NCBI GenBank assembly: GCA_023141075.1
Contig: JAGLKL010000013.1
Location: 1 to 13,099, forward strand
DNA length: 13,099 bases
Direction: 5' to 3'
From: Alphaproteobacteria bacterium
Lineage (GTDB): Bacteria; Pseudomonadota; Alphaproteobacteria; Micavibrionales; Micavibrionaceae
The stretch's first letter is position 1; every line of letters starts with the position of its first letter. Positions 1-6,063 of the stretch are shown here, one piece after another. The notes beneath the pieces were generated by a model, which saw only the letters and a program-made list of their open reading frames with translations, searched no databases and was not told the origin of the DNA. The position numbers and the translations under genes were made by a program.

Positions 1-61
1 ACATACAAAATTAACGCACATAAGTGATGAGTAACGCAACTCAACTCAAATAATCGAAGTA

Positions 62-766
62 CTAATCTTCTTTATAGCGATAACCCACACCGTACAATGT
101 TTCTATTTTGTCAAAACTATCATCAACTTTTTTGAATTTGCGGCGAACACGCTTTATATGCGAGTCAATCGTGCGATCATCAACATAAATATTCTCACCA
201 TAAGCCATATCAATCAACTGATCACGATTACGCACATATCCCGGACGCAATGCCAAAGCCTTAATAATAAGATATTCTGTCACTGTCAGGTTAAGCGGCT
301 CGCCTTTCCATGCACATAAATGTCTCGAATCATCAAGAATCAGATCTCCGTATTGAATTTTATCGGTTTGCACGCCCTGACCATTTGCTTCGTCATTCAT
401 AAGGTCGCGCCTACGCAATAGAGCCTTGATCCGCTCCAAAAGCAAACGCTGTGAGAATGGCTTAGTGATATAATCATCTGCGCCCATACGCAGACCGATA
501 ACCTGATCAACCTCGTCATCCTTGGAGGTTAGAAAAATCACCGGAACGTTGCTTTCTTCACGCAATCTGGTCAAAACTTCAATGCCGTCCATACGTGGCA
601 TCTTTACATCCAGAACGACCAAATCAGGTTTTTTCTTTAATATCGCCTTCATGCCGCTTTCCCCGTCATTAAACGTCTCAACGACAAACCCTTCCGCCTC
701 CAGCGCCATTGACACCGAAAGCAGGATATTACGATCATCGTCTACTAGGAAAATTTTATTTTTCAT
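62..766 (-). CDS. chvI: ChvI-like two-component response regulator (OmpR/PhoB family)
   Basis: This 234-residue cytoplasmic DNA-binding regulator is expected to be phosphorylated by a membrane histidine kinase. An N-terminal receiver domain (about residues 3-118) has the acidic pocket D9-D11, phosphoacceptor D53 in VLDVKMPRMDG, switch residue T80 and conserved K102 in the TKPF motif. A C-terminal winged-helix domain (about 136-232) has the recognition-helix stretch RTIDSHIKRVRRKF and the closing GVGYRY. The receiver sequence, including FLTSKDDEVDQVIGLRMGAD and KPFSQRLL, closely resembles ChvI of the ChvG/ChvI envelope and acid-stress system of alphaproteobacteria. That subfamily assignment rests on recalled similarity. 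In that family the kinase gene chvG often follows; here it would lie beyond the left edge and is not visible. The ATG at 766 is the only sensible start, with a weak GGA ribosome site just upstream. Receiver-domain regulator is certain; the ChvI name is likely. Confidence 0.85.
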   Translation of the reverse strand: MKNKIFLVDDDRNILLSVSMALEAEGFVVETFNDGESGMKAILKKKPDLVVLDVKMPRMDGIEVLTRLREESNVPVIFLTSKDDEVDQVIGLRMGADDYITKPFSQRLLLERIKALLRRRDLMNDEANGQGVQTDKIQYGDLILDDSRHLCAWKGEPLNLTVTEYLIIKALALRPGYVRNRDQLIDMAYGENIYVDDRTIDSHIKRVRRKFKKVDDSFDKIETLYGVGYRYKED

Positions 767-848
767 CTTTTATCCAAAGTTCTGTTCCGACAATTATTTT
801 TATCAGTAAAATCAATCCAGTACAATCATAATACCGCAAGCATTCAGT

Positions 849-2201
849 TTAACGTGATTCGCCGATGTTAATAAATTGCAAAACTTCTCCAGCCAGATAA
901 ACAGAACCCGCGATAAGAATACGCACTGAACACTCGGCGCTTTCGATAATATATACCACGGCCTTTTTGAAGTCATTATGCGATATAACTTTCGTCCCTG
1001 TCCCGCATACACCTTGTATCTGCTCTACGCTTTGCGAATTAGGATCGGAGGAAATAGGCACAACATTAATGCCTGAAACACTCCCATGCAGCGGTTTTAG
1101 AAAACCCTCACTGTCCTTGGAGTCAAGCATCCCGATAATCAGGTAAGTCGGTCGCAAATCTGTTTCGTTCCATCGTTTTATCTGTACCGCCAGAGCCTCT
1201 CCCGCACTGTCATTATGTCCGCAATCAAGCCATATTTCGTGCTCTTTGGCTCCCCCCGGCCATTCTTTGTCAATTCTTTGCAACCGTCCCGGCCACCGGC
1301 ATGTCTGCAACCCTGTGGAAACAGCATCATTAGAAATATCCACGCCTTGCGCTTTTATTTGCTGTATAGCCGCGAGCACCGCAGCGGCATTATAAACTTG
1401 GTATTCCCCGGACAAGGCCGGGAGCGGATAATCAGACGAACCACCGGCATAAGAAAAACGCATCTTTGCTGCATCCTGTGAAACAGCAAAATCCCGTCCG
1501 GCAACAAACAGAGGTGCATCATTTTGCTGCGCTTCTTGCTGCACTACATTTAAAACCGCACGCGCCCGCTCACCCTGCCCTTGATATCCGACAACACACG
1601 GAACACCTTGCTTTATGATTCCGGCCTTTTGCGCAGCAATTTCCTCGATAGTATGCCCTAGAAACTGAGTATGATCCATAGACACTCGGTTAATAATGCT
1701 AACCAATGGCCTATCTATCACATTAGTACAATCCAGCCGCCCGCCCATACCGACTTCCAGCAAAAAAATGTCTGCAGGAACTTGCGAAAACGCCTTAAAC
1801 GCAACCGTGCTTATAACCTCGAAAAAAGACAATGGCTTATCATTAATATACTCCAAAGCCTCATCAATCAACGCTTCCAACACATCATCACTTATTTGTT
1901 TCCCAGCCAGCACAATGCGCTCATTTATGCAGATAAGATGCGGCGAAGTATAGGAATGTACACGCATCCCCGCCGCCTCACATATCCCACGCAACATCGC
2001 AATAATAGAGCCTTTTCCATTGGTTCCGGCAACATGAATAACAGGGGGAAGATGCTTGTGCGGATCACCAAAATGCTGCAGCAAATCAAGATATTTTTCC
2101 TGATCCCAGTTCACAGCCATTCGCGTACGCCGCAACTGGAAAGTTTTTTCTAATTTGCGCTGTAATCTTTGATTAGAGTGATAAAGATCGGCTTTGTGCA
2201 T
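849..2201 (-). CDS. folC: Bifunctional folylpolyglutamate synthase / dihydrofolate synthase FolC
   Basis: FolC is an ATP-dependent cytoplasmic Mur-ligase-family enzyme. It adds L-glutamate to dihydropteroate and then further glutamates to reduced folates. The 450 residues match the usual length of about 430-450. Visible motifs are the P-loop HVAGTNGKGS (residues 56-65), the folate-binding loop YTSPHLICINERI (84-96), LLEVGMGGRLDCTNVI (147-162, with E149), the metal/ATP segment with DHTQFLGHTIEEIAAQKAG (176-194), where K192 is the probable carbamylated lysine, and a C-terminal Mur-ligase domain with WLDCGHND. The first 30 residues, before NWDQEKYLDLLQHFG, are poorly conserved in the family, so the exact start is less certain. 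The gene begins 15 bases after the accD stop codon, consistent with an accD-folC transcription unit common in alphaproteobacteria. Confidence in the function is high. Confidence 0.96.
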   Translation of the reverse strand: MHKADLYHSNQRLQRKLEKTFQLRRTRMAVNWDQEKYLDLLQHFGDPHKHLPPVIHVAGTNGKGSIIAMLRGICEAAGMRVHSYTSPHLICINERIVLAGKQISDDVLEALIDEALEYINDKPLSFFEVISTVAFKAFSQVPADIFLLEVGMGGRLDCTNVIDRPLVSIINRVSMDHTQFLGHTIEEIAAQKAGIIKQGVPCVVGYQGQGERARAVLNVVQQEAQQNDAPLFVAGRDFAVSQDAAKMRFSYAGGSSDYPLPALSGEYQVYNAAAVLAAIQQIKAQGVDISNDAVSTGLQTCRWPGRLQRIDKEWPGGAKEHEIWLDCGHNDSAGEALAVQIKRWNETDLRPTYLIIGMLDSKDSEGFLKPLHGSVSGINVVPISSDPNSQSVEQIQGVCGTGTKVISHNDFKKAVVYIIESAECSVRILIAGSVYLAGEVLQFINIGESR

Positions 2202-2216
2202 TAATATCGGGGCCTG

Positions 2217-3365
2217 CTATCGCTTACCGGCTAAAGCAGTTTCCTTTGTTTTCTCTTCAACCACGCTTTCGCATTCCCGGGCATCTTGCTTCACAGCAGC
2301 CTTAGCACTGGATTGCGCCGTCCGTGCCTGTGAGGACACTTTTGAATATTTGGTTTTAGTCTCATTTATCGACGCTTTTGTTTTTGTCGGCTCAGAAGTG
2401 TTTTCTTGCTTTCCGTTCTTTCCGGTTTTTTCAGCGGCTTTAGAACCACGCCCATTTTGTCCGTTATTTTTGCGTTTACCGCCATTACCACCGCCCGGCT
2501 TCGTCTCACAAACAGCTTTCTTGGTTAAGATTCCGATGATATTAACCAGTGTTTCCTTGATTTTACTACGCGGCACGACCATATCAACCATGCCATGCTC
2601 AAGAAGATATTCCGCCGTTTGGAAATCCGGAGGCAATATCTCGCGCACGGTTTCCTCAATCACGCGACGCCCGGCAAATCCAATCGTAGCGCCCGGCTCC
2701 GCAATATGAATATCGCCAACCATCGCAAAAGACGCGCTGACTCCGCCTGTCGTAGGATCACTCAGAATAACGATATAAGGCAACATCGCTTCCTTGACCA
2801 TTTCAATAGCAGCAATCGTGCGCGGCATCTGGATAAGAGAAAGCATGCCTTCTTGCATACGCGCACCACCCGAGGCAGGAATAATGATAAAAGCAGCCTT
2901 TTTCTGAACAGCAAATTCTGCCGCACTGACAATCGCTTCACCCACAGCGACACCCATTGATCCGCCCATATAACTGAAATTAAAGACTGCCGTGACAACA
3001 GACATGCCGCCCATAGTACCGCAAACCACTGTAATAGCTTCTTTTAAGCCGGTCTTGCTCTGAGCTTCTTTGATCCGGTCAACATAGCGCTTGCGATCCT
3101 TGAACTTCAGCGGATCTTGCTCCACCTGAGGCATGGGCAATTCTGAGTATTTTCCATCATCATACATCAGTTTCAGACGCTCTTTAACACTCAGACGTAA
3201 ATGGTGGCCGCAATGATAACAAACATTATGATTAGCCGCCAAATCCCTGTGAAACAACATCGCTTCACAGCCCGGACATTTCTGCCAGAGATTATCAGGC
3301 ACTTCCTTTTGCTCACCAACAAAAGAACGAATACGCGGAGGAATCAAGTTTGCCAGCCAATTCAT
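2217..3365 (-). CDS. accD: Acetyl-CoA carboxylase carboxyltransferase subunit beta with extended C-terminal tail
   Basis: AccD is the beta subunit of the carboxyltransferase that, with AccA, moves carboxylate from biotin-BCCP to acetyl-CoA, giving malonyl-CoA for fatty acid synthesis. An N-terminal zinc ribbon uses C30, C33, C49 and C52 (CPGC ... CYHCG). The crotonase-like carboxyltransferase core runs to about residue 285, with FSYMGGSMGVAVGEAI (130-145), PASGGARMQEGM (163-174) and SDPTTGGVSASFAM (202-215). Residues 288-382 form an unusual low-complexity tail, rich in Gly, Asn, Lys, Ser, Thr and Glu and probably disordered; typical AccD proteins stop near 285-305 residues. The reading frame is unbroken and the tail ends 15 bases before folC. 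The 109-base gap to trpA on its upstream side is AT-rich with no convincing terminator; an AAGG ribosome site lies 12 bases before the ATG. Function is secure; the role of the tail is unknown. Confidence 0.96.
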   Translation of the reverse strand: MNWLANLIPPRIRSFVGEQKEVPDNLWQKCPGCEAMLFHRDLAANHNVCYHCGHHLRLSVKERLKLMYDDGKYSELPMPQVEQDPLKFKDRKRYVDRIKEAQSKTGLKEAITVVCGTMGGMSVVTAVFNFSYMGGSMGVAVGEAIVSAAEFAVQKKAAFIIIPASGGARMQEGMLSLIQMPRTIAAIEMVKEAMLPYIVILSDPTTGGVSASFAMVGDIHIAEPGATIGFAGRRVIEETVREILPPDFQTAEYLLEHGMVDMVVPRSKIKETLVNIIGILTKKAVCETKPGGGNGGKRKNNGQNGRGSKAAEKTGKNGKQENTSEPTKTKASINETKTKYSKVSSQARTAQSSAKAAVKQDARECESVVEEKTKETALAGKR

Positions 3366-3474
3366 ATTAAATACACGCCTTTTTGTTATTATTTTTAAAA
3401 GCCAAAGACACTACACATAATACACTTAGAAAGTCAAACTCTACAAAAGCATGAAAAAAATAAGTCAAAGAAAA

Positions 3475-4275
3475 TCAAACTCTTAGAGCATTAGATAAAG
3501 ATCCTACAAGCTCCAGAACAGTTTTTACATTTTCGCCATTATCACCGATATTTTTAATTTTATCAACGATTGCCGAACCAACAACGACCCCATCCCCGAT
3601 TTTCCCCATAGAAACCGCATCTTCCGGCGTTTTAATCCCAAATCCGATAGCAACCGGCAAGTCTGTAGCTGACTTTATCATCTCAATATGAGGTTTAAGC
3701 TCCTGCGTATTGGCAACGGCGGCTCCTGTAACACCGGTAATCGACACATAATACAAAAAGCCGCTTGCTCCCTCCAAAATAACCTTAAGCCGCGCTTCAT
3801 CCGCTGTAGGCGTAACAAGACGGATAATATCCAGCCCTTCTGCCTTGGCAACTTTTTGAAGCGGCGCATCCTCTTCAGGAGGCAAATCAACTATAATAAG
3901 CCCGTCTACCCCGGCTTCCCGGGCATCACGTGAGAATTCCCCCAACCCGTACGTATATATCGGGTTGGCATAACCCATCAGGATGATCGGCGTATCCGCA
4001 TCGCCAACACGAAACTCCGTAACCATCTGCAAAATGTGCCTCATCTTTGTTCCGGCCTTAAGCGCACGCTGCCCGGCAAACTGAATAATTTCCCCATCCG
4101 CCGCCGGATCACTAAAAGGCATGCCCAGCTCGATAATATCCGCACCTGCTTCAGGCAAAGATTTTAGCACATCAAGACACCGCACATAATCCGGATCACC
4201 CGCCATGATAAACGTCACCAGAGCGCTGCGACCCTCCTCTTTAAGTGCTTGAAATCTCTGTTCAATCCTGCTCAT
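3475..4275 (-). CDS. trpA: Tryptophan synthase alpha subunit TrpA
   Basis: TrpA cleaves indole-3-glycerol phosphate to indole and glyceraldehyde 3-phosphate, and channels the indole to TrpB in the alpha2-beta2 complex. It is a TIM-barrel protein. The sequence shows ELGMPFSDPAADG with both catalytic acids, the GYANPIYTYG segment, and the phosphate-binding GFGIKTPEDA near the C-terminus. I chose the ATG at 4275 (protein starting MSRIEQRF, 266 residues). From this start the catalytic residues become E49 and D60, the numbering of the enteric enzyme, and GGAAG lies about 10 bases upstream. A GTG at 4302 in the same frame would add nine residues (MENNGRSTR) and overlap the small ORF ending at 4292, so it is less likely. 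Unusually, trpA lies about 2.2 kb from trpB, across an accessory insertion; accD follows after 109 bases. Confidence 0.96.
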   Translation of the reverse strand: MSRIEQRFQALKEEGRSALVTFIMAGDPDYVRCLDVLKSLPEAGADIIELGMPFSDPAADGEIIQFAGQRALKAGTKMRHILQMVTEFRVGDADTPIILMGYANPIYTYGLGEFSRDAREAGVDGLIIVDLPPEEDAPLQKVAKAEGLDIIRLVTPTADEARLKVILEGASGFLYYVSITGVTGAAVANTQELKPHIEMIKSATDLPVAIGFGIKTPEDAVSMGKIGDGVVVGSAIVDKIKNIGDNGENVKTVLELVGSLSNALRV

Positions 4276-4291
4276 TCTTGTGCTTCTTCCA

Positions 4292-4417
4292 TTATTTTCC
4301 ACATGCCCCTGTCATTTTTGCTATTGCTAAAATACCTTGAATATCGTCATTCCCAGCATGAGACAACGGCACAAACGAAAACAGAAACAACGAAATAAAC
4401 AGAAACATTCTAAACAT
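4292..4417 (-). CDS. Small ORF: 41-residue probable secreted peptide upstream of trpA
   Basis: This short reading frame was found by eye. It starts at an ATG preceded by AAGAAGG seven bases upstream, a good ribosome site. It encodes 41 residues beginning MFRMFLFISLFLF. Residues 4-18 form a strongly hydrophobic core, followed by PLSHAG, a fitting signal peptidase I site (cleavage after SHA, residue 21). The mature product would be about 20 residues (GNDDIQGIL ... GACGK) with one cysteine, C39. Its TAA stop ends 16 bases before the chosen trpA ATG, so the two may be translationally linked. I do not recognise a family. It contains no Trp codon, so it is not a classical trp leader peptide. It could be a genuine small exported peptide or the N-terminal remnant of a longer periplasmic protein. 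The signal peptide and ribosome site are direct observations; expression is unproven. Confidence 0.5.
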   Translation of the reverse strand: MFRMFLFISLFLFSFVPLSHAGNDDIQGILAIAKMTGACGK

Positions 4418-4451
4418 AACTAACCTTCTTTCTTCTAAACTCACCTAACTT

Positions 4452-4491
4452 CGTCATTGCGAGGAGGATAAAACCCGACGAAGCAATCCAG
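4452..4491 (+). repeat. REP-like palindromic repeat, left copy
   Basis: The sequence begins CGTCATTGCGAGGAGG and ends GACGAAGCAATCCAG. It has a short inverted repeat ATTGC ... GCAAT and a degenerate centre. The same element occurs in opposite orientation at 4804-4842 and, more diverged, at 5957-5997. Palindromes with ATTGCGAG / GCAATCC ends are scattered through many bacterial genomes, including alphaproteobacteria (recalled knowledge). This copy abuts the stop codon of the GIY-YIG gene. Confidence 0.75.
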
Positions 4492-4492
4492 T

Positions 4493-4786
4493 CTATATTG
4501 ACAAAGTATCGTATAAATCTTCCCAATTTGCATTCATTGCTTCTATTAAATCCAATTTCTTTTTCCGGCTTCCAGCCTTTATCTTTTTTTCTTCTTTTAT
4601 CGCCTCTTCCATTGCATCAAAAAGAACATAGCACACCAATTTCGAACAATTATATTGTGAAGCAAAACCCCGCGTTATTTTGTTCTTATGCTCATAAACA
4701 CGTTTATGCAAATTCGATGTTACGCCAGTATAAAGGGTTCCATTCCTTTTATTCGCCATAATATAAACAGCAGGCTGTTTTTCCAT
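4493..4786 (-). CDS. Small GIY-YIG domain endonuclease-like protein
   Basis: This is a 97-residue single-domain GIY-YIG protein. The signature is AVYIMANKRNGTLYTGVT (Y8 and the YTG at 19-21). R29 follows in NLHKRVYEHK, then the central ITRGFASQYN, the glutamate-rich helix EEAIKEEKKIKAGSRKKK, and a C-terminal NANWEDLYDTLS. Such small proteins (UPF0213-like) are widespread, and their substrate is generally unknown; the fold suggests DNA cleavage. The start at 4786 is chosen because AAGGGG lies nine bases upstream. A 17-residue longer frame exists (to 4837) but reads through the REP-like palindrome and is probably not translated. The gene is enclosed by inverted copies of that palindrome (4452-4491 and 4804-4842), suggesting that gene and repeats form one unit, analogous to REP-associated transposase genes. 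That link is inference. It interrupts the expected trpB-trpA adjacency. Confidence 0.88.
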   Translation of the reverse strand: MEKQPAVYIMANKRNGTLYTGVTSNLHKRVYEHKNKITRGFASQYNCSKLVCYVLFDAMEEAIKEEKKIKAGSRKKKLDLIEAMNANWEDLYDTLSI

Positions 4787-4803
4787 CCTGATACACCCCT
4801 TTT

Positions 4804-4842
4804 CCAGATTGCCGCGTCGGCTTACGCCTCCTCGCAATGACG
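4804..4842 (-). repeat. REP-like palindromic repeat, right copy
   Basis: Read on the minus strand it is CGTCATTGCGAGGAGGCGTA followed by AGCCGACGCGGCAATCTGG. It is the inverted counterpart of 4452-4491 and retains the central GTAAGCC lost from the left copy. It lies in the leader of the GIY-YIG gene, 17 bases before its start codon. Confidence 0.8.
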
Positions 4843-4851
4843 AAGACTAGG

Positions 4852-4908
4852 CTAGTCCACATTCACACCCACAGCCACCAATACCTCATGCACACCTTCC
4901 CCAAAAAA
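4852..4908 (-). pseudogene. Duplicated 3' scrap of the effector-binding protein gene
   Basis: In frame this encodes FFGEGVHEVLVAVGVNVD and a TAG stop, identical to the last 18 residues of the gene at 6007-6540 except Gly for the first Glu of FFEEG. There is no start codon or upstream domain; homology stops abruptly at 4908. It is part of duplication copy A and is a remnant rather than a functional gene. Its good preservation implies a fairly recent event or gene conversion. Confidence 0.85.
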
Positions 4909-4980
4909 ACAAGCCTTTCACAAAAAAGCCTGCTCGTTGATGAAACCCTGTCAGTTTACACAAATGGTCTTATTGCGACA

Positions 4981-5865
4981 CTACCCAAGATTCGGCGCTT
5001 CAGGTATTCTTGTTAATTCTTCTTTTTCATGGAATGAGAGAAGGTTTGAAACTGTCTCCATACGTAGGGATGATAAACGTTTCTGTATGTTTGTGTTTCC
5101 CTGTACGGCACAAGCCGCGCCAATAATAGCTTCTGTCCCCGGTGTTTCATTATCTTTCTGTTTTACGATTCGTTCGATGCAGCTTTTCATATCTCCTAAA
5201 GCTTCTAAATTATCTTGGGAAGGCATTTTTTCGTAACCGATATCATTAATTGTGTGCATGGCTCCAAGCATTGTTTTTAAATCTTTTTGAAAAACACCGG
5301 AAGTTTCTTCAATGGCTCCTTCAAGGACTTCTTCTAGAACCATAAACTTGCTGTAGCCGGAAAGGAGGTGGTTGTCCGTGCCATTTTCTTGATCTCCTAT
5401 CAATATCCTCAATTGTTCGGCGTTATCCATAGATCGTTTAGAAATTATGCCATGTATGGTTTCCAACTGATGTCTTGCATCAATGCTTACATCTTTCAAT
5501 TCACTGAAGCAACCGAAGAACGAGGCATCACTTATAAGTGGCGCATCATTTACAATATCAGTTCCATTTCCAATAATTTTCAATTCGTCAGCACTTTGGG
5601 AAGACGAAGATCGTAAGGCATTAGCGAGGTCTCGAAGTCTGTGTGTATCATAAACATCGCCTTTTGTGATTTTTCTATGTTGTTCAATTGTATCTGTATG
5701 TTGTTCAATTACATCTGCCAGCTTTGGATTATGTTGTTCAATTACACTTGCATGTCGTTCAATTACATCTGCCAGCTTTGGATTGTGTGTGCGAGATGCC
5801 TCAGCACCTCCGGTTGTTCCTGATGTGCACTTGTGGTCGCAGAATTTTGTAGAAATGTCAGTCAT
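4981..5865 (-). CDS. Orphan protein of unknown function with 18-residue tandem repeat
   Basis: I do not recognise this 294-residue hydrophilic protein. It has no signal peptide or membrane segment. The N-terminus carries a small Cys/His cluster (C9, H11, C13), then a near-perfect tandem repeat of 18 residues (27-44 and 45-62, HNPKLADVIE ...) rich in VIEQH-type steps that could form a helix or short coiled coil. A Ser-rich stretch SSSSQS (86-91) follows; the remainder looks mainly helical and acidic (for example residues 178-204). The start is well supported: AAGGAG nine bases upstream and a promoter-like TTGACA/TATTGT pair at 5897-5926. The gene and promoter sit in unique DNA (4909-5939) bracketed by a 122-124 bp direct duplication, which points to acquisition as a module. 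No domain suggests a role; an effector or phage-derived protein is possible but unsupported. Confidence 0.75.
   Translation of the reverse strand: MTDISTKFCDHKCTSGTTGGAEASRTHNPKLADVIERHASVIEQHNPKLADVIEQHTDTIEQHRKITKGDVYDTHRLRDLANALRSSSSQSADELKIIGNGTDIVNDAPLISDASFFGCFSELKDVSIDARHQLETIHGIISKRSMDNAEQLRILIGDQENGTDNHLLSGYSKFMVLEEVLEGAIEETSGVFQKDLKTMLGAMHTINDIGYEKMPSQDNLEALGDMKSCIERIVKQKDNETPGTEAIIGAACAVQGNTNIQKRLSSLRMETVSNLLSFHEKEELTRIPEAPNLG
5680..5787 (-). repeat. 54-bp tandem repeat, two units, inside the orphan gene
   Basis: Units 5734-5787 and 5680-5733 encode 18 residues each and keep frame. Both contain AATCCAAAGCTGGCAGATGT exactly, differing mainly in the ERHASV versus EQHTDT portion. A multiple-of-three unit length lets copy number vary without breaking the frame. 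Confidence 0.9.
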
Positions 5866-5896
5866 AAAAGTACGCTCCTTAAATAATAATGGGTCG

Positions 5897-5926
5897 ACAA
5901 TAGATTATTTTCTCGTGTTTTGTCAA
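5897..5926 (-). promoter_or_regulatory. Putative sigma-70 type promoter of the orphan gene
   Basis: On the minus strand a perfect -35 TTGACA (5921-5926) is separated by 18 bases from TATTGT (5897-5902). The orphan gene's start lies about 30 bases further, with AAGGAG between. It sits just inside the unique segment beyond duplication copy B, so the gene would carry its own transcription signal. Confidence 0.5.
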
Positions 5927-5939
5927 ATTACAGACTTGC

Positions 5940-6063
5940 CCTGATACACCCCTTTTCCAGCTTGCCATGTCGGCTTACCTTAGCCTCCTCGCAATTGTGA
6001 CAGGGACTAGTCCACATTCACGCCCACAGCCACTAATACCTCATGCACACCTTCCTCAAAAAA
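5940..6063. repeat. Direct duplication, copy B (of 4787-4908)
   Basis: This is the partner of copy A. It contains the true 3' end of the effector-binding gene, a diverged REP-like element (5957-5997) with an extra CTTA in its centre, and the leader sequence AAGGGGTGTATCAGG that in copy A serves the GIY-YIG gene. Here no ATG follows, so the leader is orphaned. Confidence 0.9.
5957..5997 (-). repeat. Degenerate REP-like repeat, third copy
   Basis: Same orientation as the copy at 4804-4842. It retains ATTGCGAGGAGGC and GTAAGCCGAC blocks on the minus strand, but has a 4-base CTTA insertion in the centre and changes in the far arm. It lies ten bases downstream of the effector-binding gene's stop codon. 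Confidence 0.65.

Larger units (their letters stand above)
4787..4908. repeat. Direct duplication, copy A (of 5940-6063)
   Basis: This stretch repeats 5940-6063 in the same orientation. The first 21 bases (CCTGATACACC ... CCAG) are identical, then come the REP-like element and the 3' end of the effector-binding gene. The gene-derived part (4852-4908) differs at three positions, all transitions, two of them synonymous. The copies also differ by a 4-base insertion in copy B and a rearranged stretch after CTCGCAAT. The two copies bracket the orphan gene at 4981-5865. In this copy the segment doubles as the leader and ribosome site of the GIY-YIG gene. Confidence 0.9.

Noticed and set aside
1..61. 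Start of a chvG-type kinase gene
   Set aside because: Only 61 bases are available and no coding signal can be identified.
767..848. Promoter for the ChvI-like gene (TTGTAC, 17 bases, TAAAAA)
   Set aside because: Both boxes are weak and the region is AT-rich, where such matches arise by chance.
1671..2153. Plus-strand ORF of 160 codons opposite folC, and similar plus-strand frames elsewhere
   Set aside because: They are antisense to well-conserved genes, have no recognisable domains and no ribosome sites.
3366..3474. Promoter for accD from the two TTGACT boxes in the trpA-accD gap
   Set aside because: The -10 candidates sit at poor spacing (9 or 19 bases) and match weakly.
4276..4302. GTG start for trpA at 4302
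   Set aside because: It overlaps the upstream small ORF and adds nine residues not seen in the family; the ATG at 4275 restores the E49/D60 numbering.
4276..4450. A trp attenuator or leader peptide before trpA
   Set aside because: The small ORF there has no tryptophan codon and no terminator/antiterminator pair is visible; it encodes a signal peptide instead.
4787..4837. Longer GIY-YIG start at 4837 adding 17 residues
   Set aside because: The extension is translated from the REP-like palindrome and lacks a ribosome site; the ATG at 4786 has AAGGGG nine bases upstream and begins at the conserved domain.
4909..4980. Intrinsic terminator after the orphan gene
   Set aside because: There are T-runs on the minus strand, but no stem of reasonable length pairs in front of them.
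4452..6063. Insertion sequence or CRISPR array
   Set aside because: No transposase gene, no terminal inverted repeats with target duplications of IS type, and only three diverged repeat copies with irregular spacing.
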